Positions 1 through 13,000 of a stretch of 64,000 nt of DNA are shown piece after piece. The stretch is from Chamaecyparis obtusa (taxonomy: Eukaryota > Streptophyta > Pinopsida > Cupressales > Cupressaceae). Numbering within the stretch: the stretch's first letter is position 1; every line of letters begins with the position of its first letter. The DNA lies in assembly GCA_027943335.1 (NCBI GenBank), contig BSBK01007037.1:689501-753500 (forward strand). The letters run 5' to 3'. Made by a program: the position numbers and the translations under genes. Under the pieces are notes generated by a model. That model was not told the origin of the DNA, did not search any database, and saw only the letters and a program-made list of their open reading frames with translations.

Positions 1-110
1 TTCTGTCAAATATTAAAGCACAATAAGTAACATCTAGTAGTCTATACGGACGAGGTCTGTAACTTTAATCATCGCAAGCTTCCCACGACAGCAAGGGATA
101 GAAACTCAAA

Positions 111-949
111 ATGATTACATTTCTAGTAACTTCATTAGATTTCCATCATAGCTACGATTGTTTAAGGCTTGGCCCTGGTTTCCCTACTCTTAACATGAAC
201 TCATCCTTATTTCGGTCTACCTTAACCATGGAGTCTAGATTACTCACCTTCTACACTAAAGAGAATAGAGCCATGGCCTTCAGAGGACATATCCTACCCG
301 AAAGATGGAACCAGATCCTAAAACCTCTGCCAGACTCCACTAGAAGAGCAATTGAGAATGCAATAGGTGATCAACACTTTGACAATGAATACACCTATCG
401 AACCAATGGGGAAATCGTCGGACAATTATAGCAATCTCCTTTTACGCAGGAAAAACCAAGACTGATATTATCCATGTAGCAAGGTTGCTATTCAATGAAG
501 ACCACCTCGGAGGGTTGGAAAAAATGGTTAACTGTATAGACAATGAGATGACTATACCATATCCTGAGGTAACTATGAACACTGAGATTTCAAAGTTAAA
601 CCGGATCCCACAGTCTTTGCGGATTCCAATGATCACTTTCATAGATCATGCAAGATTTGACAACCATTGGCCAAAGATGTATAGGAATTTGGAATACATT
701 TACAAAGAGGCATTCACTGAGAAGATAGATATGAACTGGAGCCTACACTTCTAGAGGAATGAGGGCTTCGAAATCCCTGAAGAATTGGATCAAGCAGAGC
801 CTGATAACATACATATAGTAGCTCCGGAGGTTATAAGGTGCACGAGGCGGTCTAAGAAGAGCGAAGCGGAAGTGGAAAGTTTGATTGTGGTGGTCAAAGA
901 GGGGAGTTCATGGAGCTATGGAATCATACAGAAGAATGAAGATAACTAA
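111..949 (+). pseudogene. Unrecognised degenerate coding region
   Basis: Two open stretches (111-431 and 485-754) and a further open stretch after a TAG at 752-754 read as ordinary protein on the plus strand. Charged segments near the end include IRCTRRSKKSEAEVESLIVV. A frame change near 430-485 and the internal stop break the frame, so no single start is convincing. The composition resembles the poorly conserved extra ORFs of plant LTR retrotransposons, but I see no gag zinc knuckle, protease, RT or integrase motif. It could equally be a host gene fragment. I do not recognise the family. The left part may extend beyond the window. Confidence 0.35.
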
Positions 950-2176
<1,227 letters not shown>

Positions 2177-2219
2177 TTTTCTTCATACATACATATATAT
2201 ATGTAGGTTTTCTTCAATC

Positions 2220-3220
2220 TTAGAGCTTTTTTTTTTCTTTCTTTCTCTTTCTTTAGGCTCAGGAGCTCTTTTTTTTTTTGTTAGTTCGTGTGTATTTCTC
2301 TGCATATCAGAGGTATTATTGATTTTTGATTATCTTCTTTATGTAGCCCCAACTGGGAGTGTCTTTTATCAGTTAGATCCTAGACACAAATCTAGATTAG
2401 GGCTTTGCCCATGTTATCTTCCCCAAATTGGTCTTATAGCTACTCCCTTTAATAGGCAGGAATTATTTTAGAGTTAGAGATCATAAAGCACCCTTATATA
2501 TAGAGGGTGAAGAAATGGGTGGATTGCTTATAGGCATAGAAGATTAAGGATGATAGTAATTAATCTTTTTTCTAGATCCCAGTGAGAATTTGAAATCGGA
2601 AACTGATCAATTAGAGTGATTTATACTTTTCTTGGTTTTTAGATAAAATGGGTTCTAGTTAGAGTAGTTTGATATTATTCGTCTTTATGTGTATGATCTT
2701 TTTATAACTAAGGATAGCTAATCTGTTACATAATCTCTTATTTTCATTAAGGATGTAATGTGGGATATGCTGTAATTTAGTATATAATGATAAGTCTTCA
2801 GTGTTTGATGAGTATAACCCCTGGAAGTAGAAGTCTCTCTTTGTCTGTCCTTTCAGGTGATTAGCTCCAATAAGGAAAAAGTAATTTCTTTCATCCATAG
2901 CACAAAAGCAAGAAATTTGCAGCAAGGATGGTATTGACAAGCAGACAACCGATCCACTCTGATATCGATGGTACAGAGCTTAGTTTTCAAAATATCGACA
3001 GAAGCATTTTTAAATAGGATATGTATTTCTTAAGAAGTGCATAGAAATTATGACATTTTTAATCTCAAGTAAGTGGGTATCCCCATTGCAAGATGTAGTC
3101 TTATGTAATCTCAAGTTGTATCAAGCCATGGGTATGGCTACAGAAATTATGTATTTGAACAAATCTCGACATGTGTCAAGTCATGGGTATGCCCATGAAA
3201 AATTGTATAAGTATAGGACC
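2220..3220. other. No gene identified
   Basis: T-rich sequence after the microsatellite, then ordinary AT-rich DNA. Between 3050 and 3210 two copies of a short word around CATGGGTATG are spaced about 60 bp apart. I see no recognisable protein or RNA. Confidence 0.4.
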
Positions 3221-3224
3221 TATG

Positions 3225-3368
3225 GTCCCGGGCAAGGCTGGAGGTTTTCTCAGCCCGCTCTTTCCTACTAGCGCCTACAGTGAGCGGGGTCAAAATTGTT
3301 AAATTATTATTTGAATTAATAAAAATATTTAAGGGCTTCGGCCTTTTACCGATAAAAAAAATAAAAAT
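3225..3368 (+). mobile_element. LINE 3'-end stub with A-rich tail
   Basis: The segment ends in a short GC hairpin, GGGCTTCGGCC (about 3332-3342), followed by TTTTACCGATAAAAAAAATA. The same GGCTTCGGCCC-plus-GAT-plus-poly(A) ending is found, on the other strand, at the 3' end of the clear LINE at 55.84-60.31 kb. That supports a plus-strand, heavily 5'-truncated LINE copy. Coding sequence is absent. I could not define the left boundary or a target duplication. Confidence 0.55.
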
Positions 3369-3499
3369 GTGTATATGTGCTAATGGGCATACTTTTTAAT
3401 TTTTTAAATTTATTATTCACATTATGTGTTCAAATAATGTTTTTCATTTCAATTATTATGTGTTCTCATGGGCATACATTTTTGTTTTTAAAACAATTT

Positions 3500-3750
3500 A
3501 AGATTCTATGTGTAAATCAGTACAGATATGTATAAATATGTATATAACTATTTATAAATGTGTAAATGTGTATTCAAGTGTTTATAACTGTTTATAAATG
3601 TGCATAAATAAATATGTATAGATGTGTATAAATATGTATAAATGTATATAAATATTTATATAAATGTGTATAAATATTTAAAGTATTTATCAATATATAA
3701 ATATGTATAAATGTATATTAATATTTTATAATGTTTATATATATATAGAC
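3500..3750. repeat. AT-rich minisatellite, TATAAATGTG-like unit
   Basis: About twenty degenerate units of 10-14 bp built on TATAAATGTG or TATAAATATG run through this interval. It lies just left of the three larger tandem units. Confidence 0.7.
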
Positions 3751-3764
3751 ATTTTAAAATAGGA

Positions 3765-4435
3765 AGACAAATGAGGCTAAAATAATGGGGCCTAAAAAAA
3801 TAGGGGTGCCACATGGATGAAGAATAAATAATTTTTTATTTTTTTTTTAAATTTAAATTTTAATTTGGAATTTGGAGAGGCAAAGGAATTAGAAATGACA
3901 ACTTTTGGGGAATATGAAGAGACACTCTCAAATTATAAAAGAGCATCTTCTCATTTCATTTGTTATTTTGTAGAGTACGAAGAAGTAGAGAGTTTTGAAG
4001 GAGCCAAGAGTAGATTGAATTTTAGAGTAAGTATTTTGCAAATGAGATTATTGTTTTGTATTTTAATTTTCCATAGATTTAGTCTGAATTGATTATTATG
4101 TTTTAGTTAGATTTGCATTTAAAATAGTTTCATTTACATTTGCATATTTCATTTTGATTTGCATGTTTGATTTGCATTTGCACATTTCATTTACATTTGC
4201 ATGTTTGATTTAGATTTTTATTTTAAATAGTTTGTATTTACGATTTAGATTTACAATTTAAATGCTTTGAATTTTAAATTTAGATTTGCATTTTAAATAA
4301 GGTTTATTTTATATTAAGTTTTTCACTTCAAATAGTTTTCAGTTTTCATTAATTTAATTTGTTCAGTTTCTTAAATATTTTATCTAACAAACTAAAAAAA
4401 TTAGAATTGTTATTAACATTTTACATTACAAGACC
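3765..4435 (+). repeat. Tandem unit 1 of a promoter-like repeat
   Basis: First of three related direct units. In order it holds an AATAATGGGGCC block, the word CCACATGGATGAAGAATAAA, an A/T-rich spacer, a TTTGGAGAGGCAAAGG block, a TATA-box-like ATTATAAAAGAG (about 3933), a GGAGCCAAGAGTA block and a splice-donor-like GAGTAAGT (about 4025). A run of ATTTGCATTT words and a TTAACATTTTACATTA ending follow. The order resembles promoter, leader and first-intron start, but that is inference. No terminal inverted repeats were found. Confidence 0.6.
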
Positions 4436-5110
4436 AAAATAATAGAAAGATAAATGGAAAGGCCGAAATAATGGGGCCCAAAATAATAGGACCTGAAAAA
4501 ATAAGGGCTCCACATGGATGAAGAATAAATTAAAAGATTAAAAAAAATTAAATTTAAATTTGGAATTTGGAGAGGCAAAGGCACCTTTTGGGGAATATGA
4601 AGAGATGCTCTTAGATTATAAAAGAGTGTTTTCTAAGTTTATTTGTTGTATGAAGAAGTGGAGCGTTTTGGAGGAGCCAAGAGTATATTGAATTTTGGAG
4701 CAAGTTTTTGCAAGTGAGATTGTTGTTTTGTATTTTAGTTTTCCATAGATTCTATTTCAATTGATTAGTATGTTTTATTTATATTTGCATTTAAAATAGT
4801 TTCATTTTGATTTACACATTTGATTTACATTTGCATGTTTCATTTACATTTACATGTTTGTTTTAGATTTGTATGTTTCATTTAGATTTTCATTTTAAAT
4901 AAGTTTCTTTTAAGATCTAAATTTGTATTTAAAATAGTTTGCATTATAGATTTAGATTTTTATTTTAAATAAGTTTTATTTTATATTAAGTTTTGCATTT
5001 CAAATAGTTTTCAGTTTTACATTACTTTAATTTGTTTAGTTTCTTAAATATTTCATTTAACAAACTAAAAGAATTAGAATTATTGTTGACATTTTACATT
5101 AACTATCTAT
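4436..5110 (+). repeat. Tandem unit 2 of a promoter-like repeat
   Basis: Same block order as the unit to its left, offset by about 701 bp: GGGGCC block, CCACATGGATG word, GAGAGGCAAAGG, TATA-like GATTATAAAAGAG (about 4615), GGAGCCAAGAGTA, ATTTGCATTT run and the TTTTACATTAAC end. It has many point differences and a short deletion before the TATA-like motif. Confidence 0.65.
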
Positions 5111-5424
5111 TTTATTTTAATGTTTTTAAATAAAAATATATTTCAAATGTTAATGTTTATGTAGTAATATATTTGAAACATGGAAGAAAATGACACCATA
5201 TTTCAAACATTACAATGTGTATGCCAATATCATCATGTTAACAAAATTTGTATTCAATTAATCTTAATAGTTTTTTAAATTAGATTAAGCATATATTAGT
5301 TTAATTTATTTTGTTTATTAAATGTTACATTTTTAAAAAATAATTTCTTTAGCATTAATATTTTAATAGTTTTTATTTTTTACATCATTAGCATAAATTA
5401 ATAGCTAGTCAAAATAATAGTTGG

Positions 5425-5610
5425 CTTGGCAAGGCCGAAATAATGGGGCTTGAAATAATAGGACCTGAAAAAATAGTGGTGCCACATGGATGAAGAATAA
5501 ATTAAAAAATGAAAAAAAAATTAAATTTGGAATTTAAAGAGGCAAAGGAATTACAAAAGGACCCTTAGAGGGAATATGAAGAGATGCTCTTTCATTTGTT
5601 GTTTTGTTTC
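5425..5610 (+). repeat. Partial tandem unit 3 of a promoter-like repeat
   Basis: Repeats the left part only (GGGGC block, CCACATGGATG word, GAGGCAAAGG, GAAGAGATGCTCTTTC) and stops before the TATA-like motif. It is separated from unit 2 by about 310 bp of AT-rich DNA. Confidence 0.55.
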
Positions 5611-5614
5611 ATTT

Positions 5615-6085
5615 GTTGTTTCATGTAAAAATTGTTTTCAATTATTCTTAAACAATAAATTAGTATATGATATTTGGAAATTGTGTTCAGTTTTGCTTCA
5701 ATGTGTATCAATAATCAAAATCATACATGTTTTTGATAGATAAAAGTAGCAAGAGGGTGCTAGCCCATGGTACAGATGGACTAGAAGCACATTAATGACA
5801 TATTAATAGCACTAGTCAAAGCATTTCATCAGCAGTTTGTCAGCAAAAAAAACCAAAGTCTAATCTACCTTTATAAAAAAAGAATAAAATAGTTCTTTTC
5901 AAGAAAAATGAACTAGAGTATCTTAGGCAAAAAGTAGCACTCAAAATAATAGTATCGTGCCATGTAGGGCTAGACCAAAAACTAGATAGATTGTCCTTAA
6001 AACAGTAAAGCATCATAGAAAAACTAGGGCCAGGATGCCTAATAAAAAATTAAGACCTCATGACAGCAGCAAAAGCTAATATCTC
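5615..6085. other. No gene identified; possible 3' flank of the gag-like pseudogene
   Basis: The interval lies downstream, on the minus strand, of the gag-like pseudogene ending near 6087. Around 5736 the plus strand reads TTTTTGATAGATAAAAG, which could be the reverse of a retroelement A-rich tail. I see no coding sequence. Confidence 0.3.
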
Positions 6086-6086
6086 T

Positions 6087-7870
6087 TACCCAGATGTTTG
6101 GACATTAGGGTCATAGCCCACTCCTCCTGTAGGAATAGGAAAAGGTCTTTGTTGTCTTCGTTAGCCTCCAATTTGCTGCCAGCCAACTTTTCCTACACAT
6201 TGCAAAGGGTCACAACCAACGCACGCATGACCTCAAGAGAAAACTTGTTAGTATCCATGATGCGGTTTTTGATGTCCTACATTTCCTATTTGATGCCTAA
6301 TATCTCATTGTCTAGTTCTAAGAACTTCATCTTAAGGGAGCCCTTAAGCCTGTCATTAACATCCAAAGATATAGGGTTGTTCTCAGTAGTGGGGGGCTTG
6401 GTCTAGTGATCATGGGGGGAGGATGGGGGTGAGGTCATGCTTTGGGAGCTCTCCCTGGTTTGTTGGGGGTTTGGGAGGGAGTAGTGCCAATCCTGCACGA
6501 GCTCAGGTGGTCATCAGAAGAGCCCTCAATCAACTTAGTGGAATACAAAACATTATGTGAAGGGGACTTCTCCTTCGACGTTGTTTCCCTGATTCTGGAT
6601 TTTCATCTCACCTTAGCAATTCTATTTGAGCGGCGACCAAAGCCTCCCAAATCCACCTCTAACTTGACTTGGCTATCAAAAATCCTCCTTTTCTTGGGCT
6701 TCCTTTCAGTTTCAGGGGTACTGTCCATCTCCTTCAAATATTTAGCATCTCAGGACTCAGAAACATAGTATTCTTCAAGGTTCTCCACCTTTTTAAAAGG
6801 GTTTTTTCACGCATCTTTTGCATCTTTTTCCTTCTTTAGGGACTAGGTCCATTTCTAGGATTTCCTGGAGGGAGGTGGATTGGGTGGGATTGTCAGTTTT
6901 CAAAGTAGAATCCTCCTGGGTGACCTCTTGGATAACAGGGGGAGCTTAGGGTGGAGGCCAAAAGGCCTTATTGAAGTTATAAAGATAGAGCAGGAGGCCC
7001 TAGTGGAGAATAGGGATCGCCTTTTCAGGGTTTTCCCTAATATTCAGTATATTAATTTCAATAGAATGAAGGAGGTAAAAGGGAATGGATATGAGATCCT
7101 TATTCCTGATATGATTGAGAAATAATTGAGGTACTGAAGAAAGGAAATGAACTAAGGACAAATGAGAGTTGCAAGGAAACAAAAGGATAGAGACAAACTC
7201 ACAAGAGATGCATTAAGGATAAATTGGTAATGGTAGAACACTTTAAATTTACCTTCCTAGATGAAATACTTCATCACAATGAGGCACAACTTGGGCCAAA
7301 ACTCCAGGAGCTCCTCGCGGTTGAAGCGTCTAGACTTCTTCATAGGAATCTTCCCCGCCTTGAAGAATTGGTTGAGGCTGGTTAGGTCCAGCGTCCTGCT
7401 AGTTTTTTATATTTTCTTCCCTCCAGTGAGAGCCCTGTCACCTTAGCAATAACTTCCTCATTAATATAGAAGTGAATACCTCTGAAAGAAACTTTCCTAT
7501 TGTTCTAGGAAGACACAAACTACTTGGATAATTGCTCATCATGCCCTCCCTGCATACACTCCATGAAACCCAAGATACCACTTTCCTTACAGTAGTGGGT
7601 CATCAGAGGGTCAAAAGTAAACACTTCATCAATCTTATCAGGTTTAATGCGTAAAGTATTTCCTACCATGTCGATAATCTCCTTATCCTACGCTAGAATT
7701 TCTTGAGAATTCCAGGGCCGAGCTTCATGAAATAGAGCATAAAACTGGTTGTTTTTATTTAACAATTTAAAGGGGAAAATATACTCAAAAGGCATGCCTT
7801 GGGTGGTTTTTGGGGACCCATGCTCTGTATGGTGATATCCATCAGATCTCTAAGCACCATAATTAGCAGT
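6087..7870 (-). pseudogene. Degenerate plant retroelement gag-like ORF
   Basis: Reading the minus strand from about 7870 gives a gag-like protein: GMPFEYIFPFKLLN, then EIIDMVGNTLRIKPDKIDEV, then NEEVIAKVTGLSLEG, then NREELLEFWPKLCLIVMKYF. A middle part follows (NHIRNKDLISIPFYLLHSIE), then a basic KKRRI segment near 6690, and a coiled-coil-like C-terminus ending near 6087 (RLKGSLKMKFLELDNEI). The NEEVIAKVTGL phrase is, from memory, common in gag-like ORFs of large-genome plants. The copy is dead: TAG stops near 7685 and between 7500 and 7530, a frameshift near 7382, and further stops and frame changes to the left. It sits downstream of a LINE RNase H remnant on the same strand but probably belongs to a different element. 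Confidence 0.6.
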
Positions 7871-8165
7871 TATGCTAGAGTTGCACTTAGTGTCCTTTTA
7901 AACCAAAAAAATCTATTGATGCAGACAACTATCTTTCCACACATATTCGCACGAAAGGCAATTATCATCCTTTGTGGAATTTTGGGCATAATTATTCATA
8001 ATCACAAAGATCATCTTATGCCGACACATAATCAAGGTAGGTTCTTTAGCAAAATTGATAGCTTGGCACATTTTAAACATTAACGACATCATTTTTCTCC
8101 CGCCTGATCAACTACTAGGTTTCCCAAGGTAGCTCGTTGATTACCTCCCAACTTGTTAGCCTGGT

Positions 8166-8840
8166 TTAATCAAGACCAATAGCAACCATCAAATCTGCCA
8201 CCACATTTCCCTCTCTATAAGTGTGGGAAATATGCATGCATTGGAGATTGTTCAAAAGCTCATGTATTTCTAGAATAATGGTGCTGACATGCCACCCTGC
8301 ATTAGCACTACTTTTGATAGGCTCCACCACCACATTGGAATCACCCTTGATCTCCAGTAGTCTAGTATTCATTTGAATGTCAAATTTAATCCCCCATAAG
8401 AGAGATATGCCCTCAGCTTGATTGGCAGTGCAATTCTTAAGCGGCCCCGTATAAGCCAAGAGGGAAGTACCTTTGTGGTCTCTTAGCACACCTCCCCCAC
8501 TTTGGGTGAGATTATTAGCCGCACCATCAAAATTTAATTTGGTCCAACCTCTTTGCGGGGCAACCCATCAGGTAGCCTTCCTACCCTTCAACTTTGAGTC
8601 ATCAAACTTGGAGAAACTGATCAGTAGGTTCCAGGTATCAGCCATTCTAATTTCCCAGGAAGAAGGGTGTGTCGAGGGGAGTTTCCACTTAGCCACATTG
8701 ACATTCTTGCAGAGGAGGTTGGTTCCAGGATAGAGGCAAGCTTTGGGTGAGGAACTAGACTCCCTGAATATCCTGTTGTTCTTTTCTTTCCAAACAGTCC
8801 AACAGATGTGCGGAGGAAGAATTCATCATAGGAGCTGGAG
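8166..8840 (-). pseudogene. LINE ORF2 C-terminal remnant (RNase H domain)
   Basis: The minus strand reads, in one frame, a typical pre-RNase H linker (WTVWKEKNNRIFRES, about 8835-8755), then GWTKLNFDGAANN, the first acidic strand of RNase H. ISLLWGIK, LLEIKGDSNVVVE (third acidic site) and HTYREGNVVADLM (last acidic site, near 8190) follow. This order matches the RVT_3-type RNase H of plant L1-like LINEs. One in-frame TGA near 8570 interrupts it. RT and endonuclease domains are absent to the right, so the copy is strongly 5'-truncated or eroded. The second acidic site is unclear. Confidence 0.8.
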
Positions 8841-8889
8841 GAGGGGATGATTGGAGGGATATCTCCAAGTAGTGAATTGGTGGACATAA

Positions 8890-9700
8890 AAAATCATACA
8901 TAATTTTATACACCATTTTTTATTAATTTAAAGAACAAAATTTTCACACATTATACATACTATTCCACTATAAGTAACATGTAAAGTTACAAATAGAAAT
9001 GCAACATGATTATTCTAATTATTTCTATATATTATTATTTTTTTAAAACTTTTTAGCATACCATTCGACCTATGGATACCTCTAACAAAGAGTCAAAACT
9101 CATTGTTACGAGCCCAACTGCTTCAATGGCCTCAAATGATTTCTTGGAGATTGAATTTGACAAGTGTACATGAACAATAGTAAGCTCATACAAAAATATA
9201 ATCAAAGTTGTGGATAATGCAACATTATCAATTGATTATGTTCAAGAACTAGAAATAATGCAAATGGAAGATGTTGAGAAATTTATGCACGAGACATCTG
9301 CAAAACTAGATGTCTTTCCATAAATGACAAAATAAGTCTACTATGATCATTGTTCAAATAACGGTCACAATACCATCTTAATTATTGAAGAATATGTGAT
9401 GTACTTGCATCATTATGGAGAAATGTTTTATATTTAGTTCATTTTTATCTTGGCTTTCAAACTTCTTACTTCATTTAAATAGTTGTAGTGAGACTTATAT
9501 TTCTCCATTCATCTATACAAGTTTTATGAACAAGAGAAAAATAATTTTTTTTGACTATTCAAGTGATGTTTACAACTATACTTGCACGGTTTTGCAACAT
9601 ATTTTGTTCAACTCTATATTTCTAATATTAATGCCTTCAATGGATGTGACAAATAAATGTGAGAAATTAATTACAAAGGACATCTTATAGATATTAATTA
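8890..9700. other. No feature seen
   Basis: AT-rich sequence between a LINE remnant and the telomere-like tract. No motif or repeat is supported. Confidence 0.5.
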
Positions 9701-9704
9701 CTTC

Positions 9705-12350
9705 TACTTCTAACCCTACCCTAATCAATGTTATAAAACTATACCAAATCCTTACCCTAAAACAATACTCCAACCCTACACCTAAATATCATACTACATA
9801 TTATATTAATGCTAACTCTAAAACCTAAATCCAATCGGTAACCACTCATCTAATCTTATTCTAATAGTTAACCAAATATTAACCTTAACCATAATACTAC
9901 ATTTGGTTTAAACCTAACTCTGAACCTTGCATCCTAACCCTTACCATAATGTTAAACTAACTCTAACCCTAACTCTATATTTAACCAATATACTAATAGT
10001 ACACGTAACTCTATATAAAATAAAGTATTAAAACTATTTATCTTAAAATTATATAAAATAAATTATTAAAACTAAATATGAAATCAAAACTAGTTAAAAC
10101 TATATGCTAACCCTTACCACGCCATTAAAATAAATCCAACCCTTACCCTAACCCTAACTTTACATGTAACCAATATACTAATAGTACACCTAACTCTATA
10201 TAAAATAAAGTATTAAAACTAAATCTTAAAAGTAAATATGAAATGAAAACTAAATTAAAATTATATCCTAATCCTTACCACTATGTTAAACTAACTCTAA
10301 CCCTTACCCTAACCCTAACTCTACATGTAACCAATATACTAATAGTATACCTAACTCTAAACCATCTTTCCCAACCCTAACTTTACTAAATGTTTAATAA
10401 AAATCTAAATCTAACCCCAACCCTAACCCTAGCTGCAATTGCACTACTAGGTAAAATACAACCTACATGTACAACATACATCTCATCACTATCTATGTTC
10501 TTTATCTTGCTATAATAGTTACCCTAAGATTACTCATAACACTAACTCTAACCCTTAACCCCAATTGTAAACCTAAATGTAACAGTAACTATTACTAATC
10601 TTGACCATATTACTATCCCTAATCCTAACCCTAACTCCTTACCCTAATCTTTACCCTTAATGTTACACTAAATATGATACACCATGTAACTGTGAACATA
10701 ACATCCTATCCCAAACAATGACCTTATTATGACACACTACTCCTAACTTTGACCCAACACCCTGATCCTAACCCTAACCCTAACCCTAAATCTAATTATT
10801 GTCGTTAACATTAAATACTACTTGTAAGTTTAACCTAATTTCTATCTTGACACCAACCTTAACTATAACAATGACACTAACCTTAACAGTAAAAAGTAGC
10901 ACTACCACTAACAATAACCTTAAAGGTAACCCAAAATAAAACACTAATCTTAATACTAACTATAACTATAATCGTAATGATTCACATAATACTACTCCTA
11001 AGGTTAAACTGTAACCATAAACCTGCCATTTACCATAGGTAAAATGGTAAACATAACTATTATACTAACCCTAAATATGATACTAATCCTAACTGTAAAC
11101 ATAGCATCATATCCCTCACCATGACCTTAATCTCATCGTACCCCTAACACTAACCCCTCACCCCAATCATAACCCTAACCCTAATTCTATTTTGATGTTG
11201 TTAACATTATAATGCTCATAATATGGTAACCATTCAAATTAACTATTACCATGTCCCTAACATTAGCCCTACGTTAAATGCTAACATTAAATATGATACT
11301 AATGATAATTCTAATGTTAAACCCTAACCCTAATTATAACCATAACCCTTCCATTTACCCTATGTAAAATTATAAACATAATTGTTATAGTAACCCTAAA
11401 TGTAGCGATAACTGTACACTAACCTTAACAAAATTAAAAATCATAGAATGTCTTCAAGTTACGCCATCTATGCAAAATTAATATTAAAATTTTAAAATTT
11501 AATTAATAATTTATCATTAATCATATTACTAACCCTAATCCTAATCCTAACCCCTTACCCTAATATTTACCCTTAATGTTACACTAAATATGATACACCA
11601 TGTAACTATAAACATAACATCCTATCCCAAACAATGACCTTATTATGACACATACCCATAACTTTGACCCCTCACCCTAACTGTAAATCTATTATTCATT
11701 TTCATTAGTATTATGCTACTCATAAGTTTAACATGATTTCTACCTTGATACCAATCTTAACTGTAACAATAACACTAACCTTAACAATAAAAAGTAGCAC
11801 TACCACTATCAATAACCTTAAAGGTAACCCAAATGCAAACACTAATCTTAATACTAACCATAACTTTAATTGTAACCGTTCACATAATACTACTCCTACA
11901 ATTAAACTATAACCCTAATCATAACCATAACCCTTCTATTTACCATAAGTAAAATATTAAACATAAATGTTATACTAACCCTAAATATGGTACTAATCCT
12001 AACTCTAAACATAGCATCCTATCCCTAACCACGACCTTAATCTCATTCTATCCATAACACTTACCCCTCACCCTAATCGTAACCCTAACCCTAATTGTAA
12101 TTTGTTGTCGTTAACATTATAATACTCATTATATGGTAACCATTCAAATTAATTGTTACAATGTCCCTACGATTGACCCTGCATTAAATGGAAACGTTAA
12201 ATGTGACACTAATGATAATTAAACCTTAACCCTAATTGTAACCATAACCCTTCCATTTACATTACGTAAAATTGTAAACATAATTGTTATAGTAACCCTA
12301 AATGCAACCATAAGTTAAATTTAAAAATTAAAATAATAATTTAACACTAA
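9705..12350. repeat. Degenerate interstitial telomere-like tract
   Basis: About 2.6 kb is dominated by CCCTAA-type words in one orientation, mixed with variants such as CTAACTCTAA, CCTTACCC and CATAACC. The best run is at 10767-10790, with three consecutive exact CCCTAA hexamers ending in CCCTAAA. Unique sequence lies on both sides, so this is not a chromosome end in this assembly. Exact runs more often have 6-bp spacing than the 7-bp CCCTAAA spacing usual in plants. Internal duplications are listed separately. Large degenerate interstitial telomere-like blocks are known in conifers, which weakly supports the taxon guess. Confidence 0.85.
9945..10350. repeat. ~190-bp direct repeats inside the telomere-like tract
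   Basis: The block ACCAATATACTAATAGTA, then ACTCTATATAAAATAAAGT and AATATGAAAT, occurs near 9985 and again near 10170. Its first part recurs near 10330, giving about two and a half tandem copies. Confidence 0.7.
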
Positions 12351-12400
12351 CATTAACAAAATAAAAAATTATAAAATATCTTCAACTTACACCATCTATG
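10610..12400. repeat. ~0.92-kb tandem duplication inside the telomere-like tract
   Basis: The blocks at 10628-11460 recur in the same order at 11548-12385, offset by about 910-930 bp. Anchors are TTACCCTTAATGTTACACTA (near 10650 and 11567), AAAAAGTAGCACTACCACTA, CATGACCTTAATCTC versus CACGACCTTAATCTC, and TCTTCAAGTTACGCC versus TCTTCAACTTACACC (near 11452 and 12370). Confidence 0.8.
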
Positions 12401-12703
12401 CTGGGTGCTAGTTCCAACACCTATGTTGGGTGTTGGTTCTTCTGTCTTGGATTTGCAATGGTGGATTACTATTAAAGGGAAACATTCTAAGAGATATCCA
12501 TCATCTTTTGACATGACTCTTTGATCCCACAAGAAGGCATCAAAAGTTTAGTCCCTTTTCTTTTTTTTGTTGTTTTCCACGTCTATCTTGTGCAGTAGAA
12601 TGGGGTGTTCTTAGTGTGGGGTTTGGGGTGTCTAAGCCTATGTTATGAACATTTGATATGCAATATCTAACTTTGATATAATAGGAACTATATGATCTTT
12701 TAC

Positions 12704-12928
12704 TCAATCTACTAGAATCTGCATGGCTAGGTTGTTTTTTATCCATAGAGTTTTCTCAATGTTATCATTCAATATATGTACAACCCTCTCCACAAATGTG
12801 TTCAAGTCATGTTCTCTTAGTGCCATCATTATTCTGAATTTCCATGAGATGAAATTTGTAGCACCATCTAGTCTATCTTCAAATCTAACTCCATTCAACA
12901 TTTTTTTGACTATTAGTTTTATAGACAT
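12704..12928 (-). pseudogene. Copia-type gag N-terminus, truncated
   Basis: About 75 codons begin MSIKLIVKKMLNGVRF and include the phrase NFISWKFRIMMALREHDL, followed by VERVVHILNDN and KTLWIKNNLA. This matches the N-terminal layout of plant copia gag (L-x-G-x-N-[FY]-x-x-W-[KR]-x-[RK]). Gag forms the virus-like particle of the element in the cytoplasm. The frame shifts after 12704 and decays by 12540; the zinc knuckle is missing. The start is supported by its position about 60 bp downstream of the PBS. Confidence 0.8.
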
Positions 12929-12988
12929 CTTAATGGTAGTTAGATTTCTCCTCTAAATTCTATCTGATCGGATATTTTGTTTATGCTA

Positions 12989-13000
12989 GCTATGATACCA
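12989..13000 (-). other. Copia primer-binding site (initiator tRNA-Met type)
   Basis: The minus strand reads TGGTATCATAGC, close to the plant copia PBS TGGTATCAGAGC. It directly follows the CA end of the proposed LTR. Confidence 0.8.

Noticed and set aside
8166..8489. Functional stand-alone RNase H gene
   Set aside because: It is the C-terminal domain of a LINE ORF2 with a stop just upstream and no promoter context.
9705..12350. A true chromosome end
   Set aside because: The units are degenerate, and unique or transposon sequence lies on both sides.
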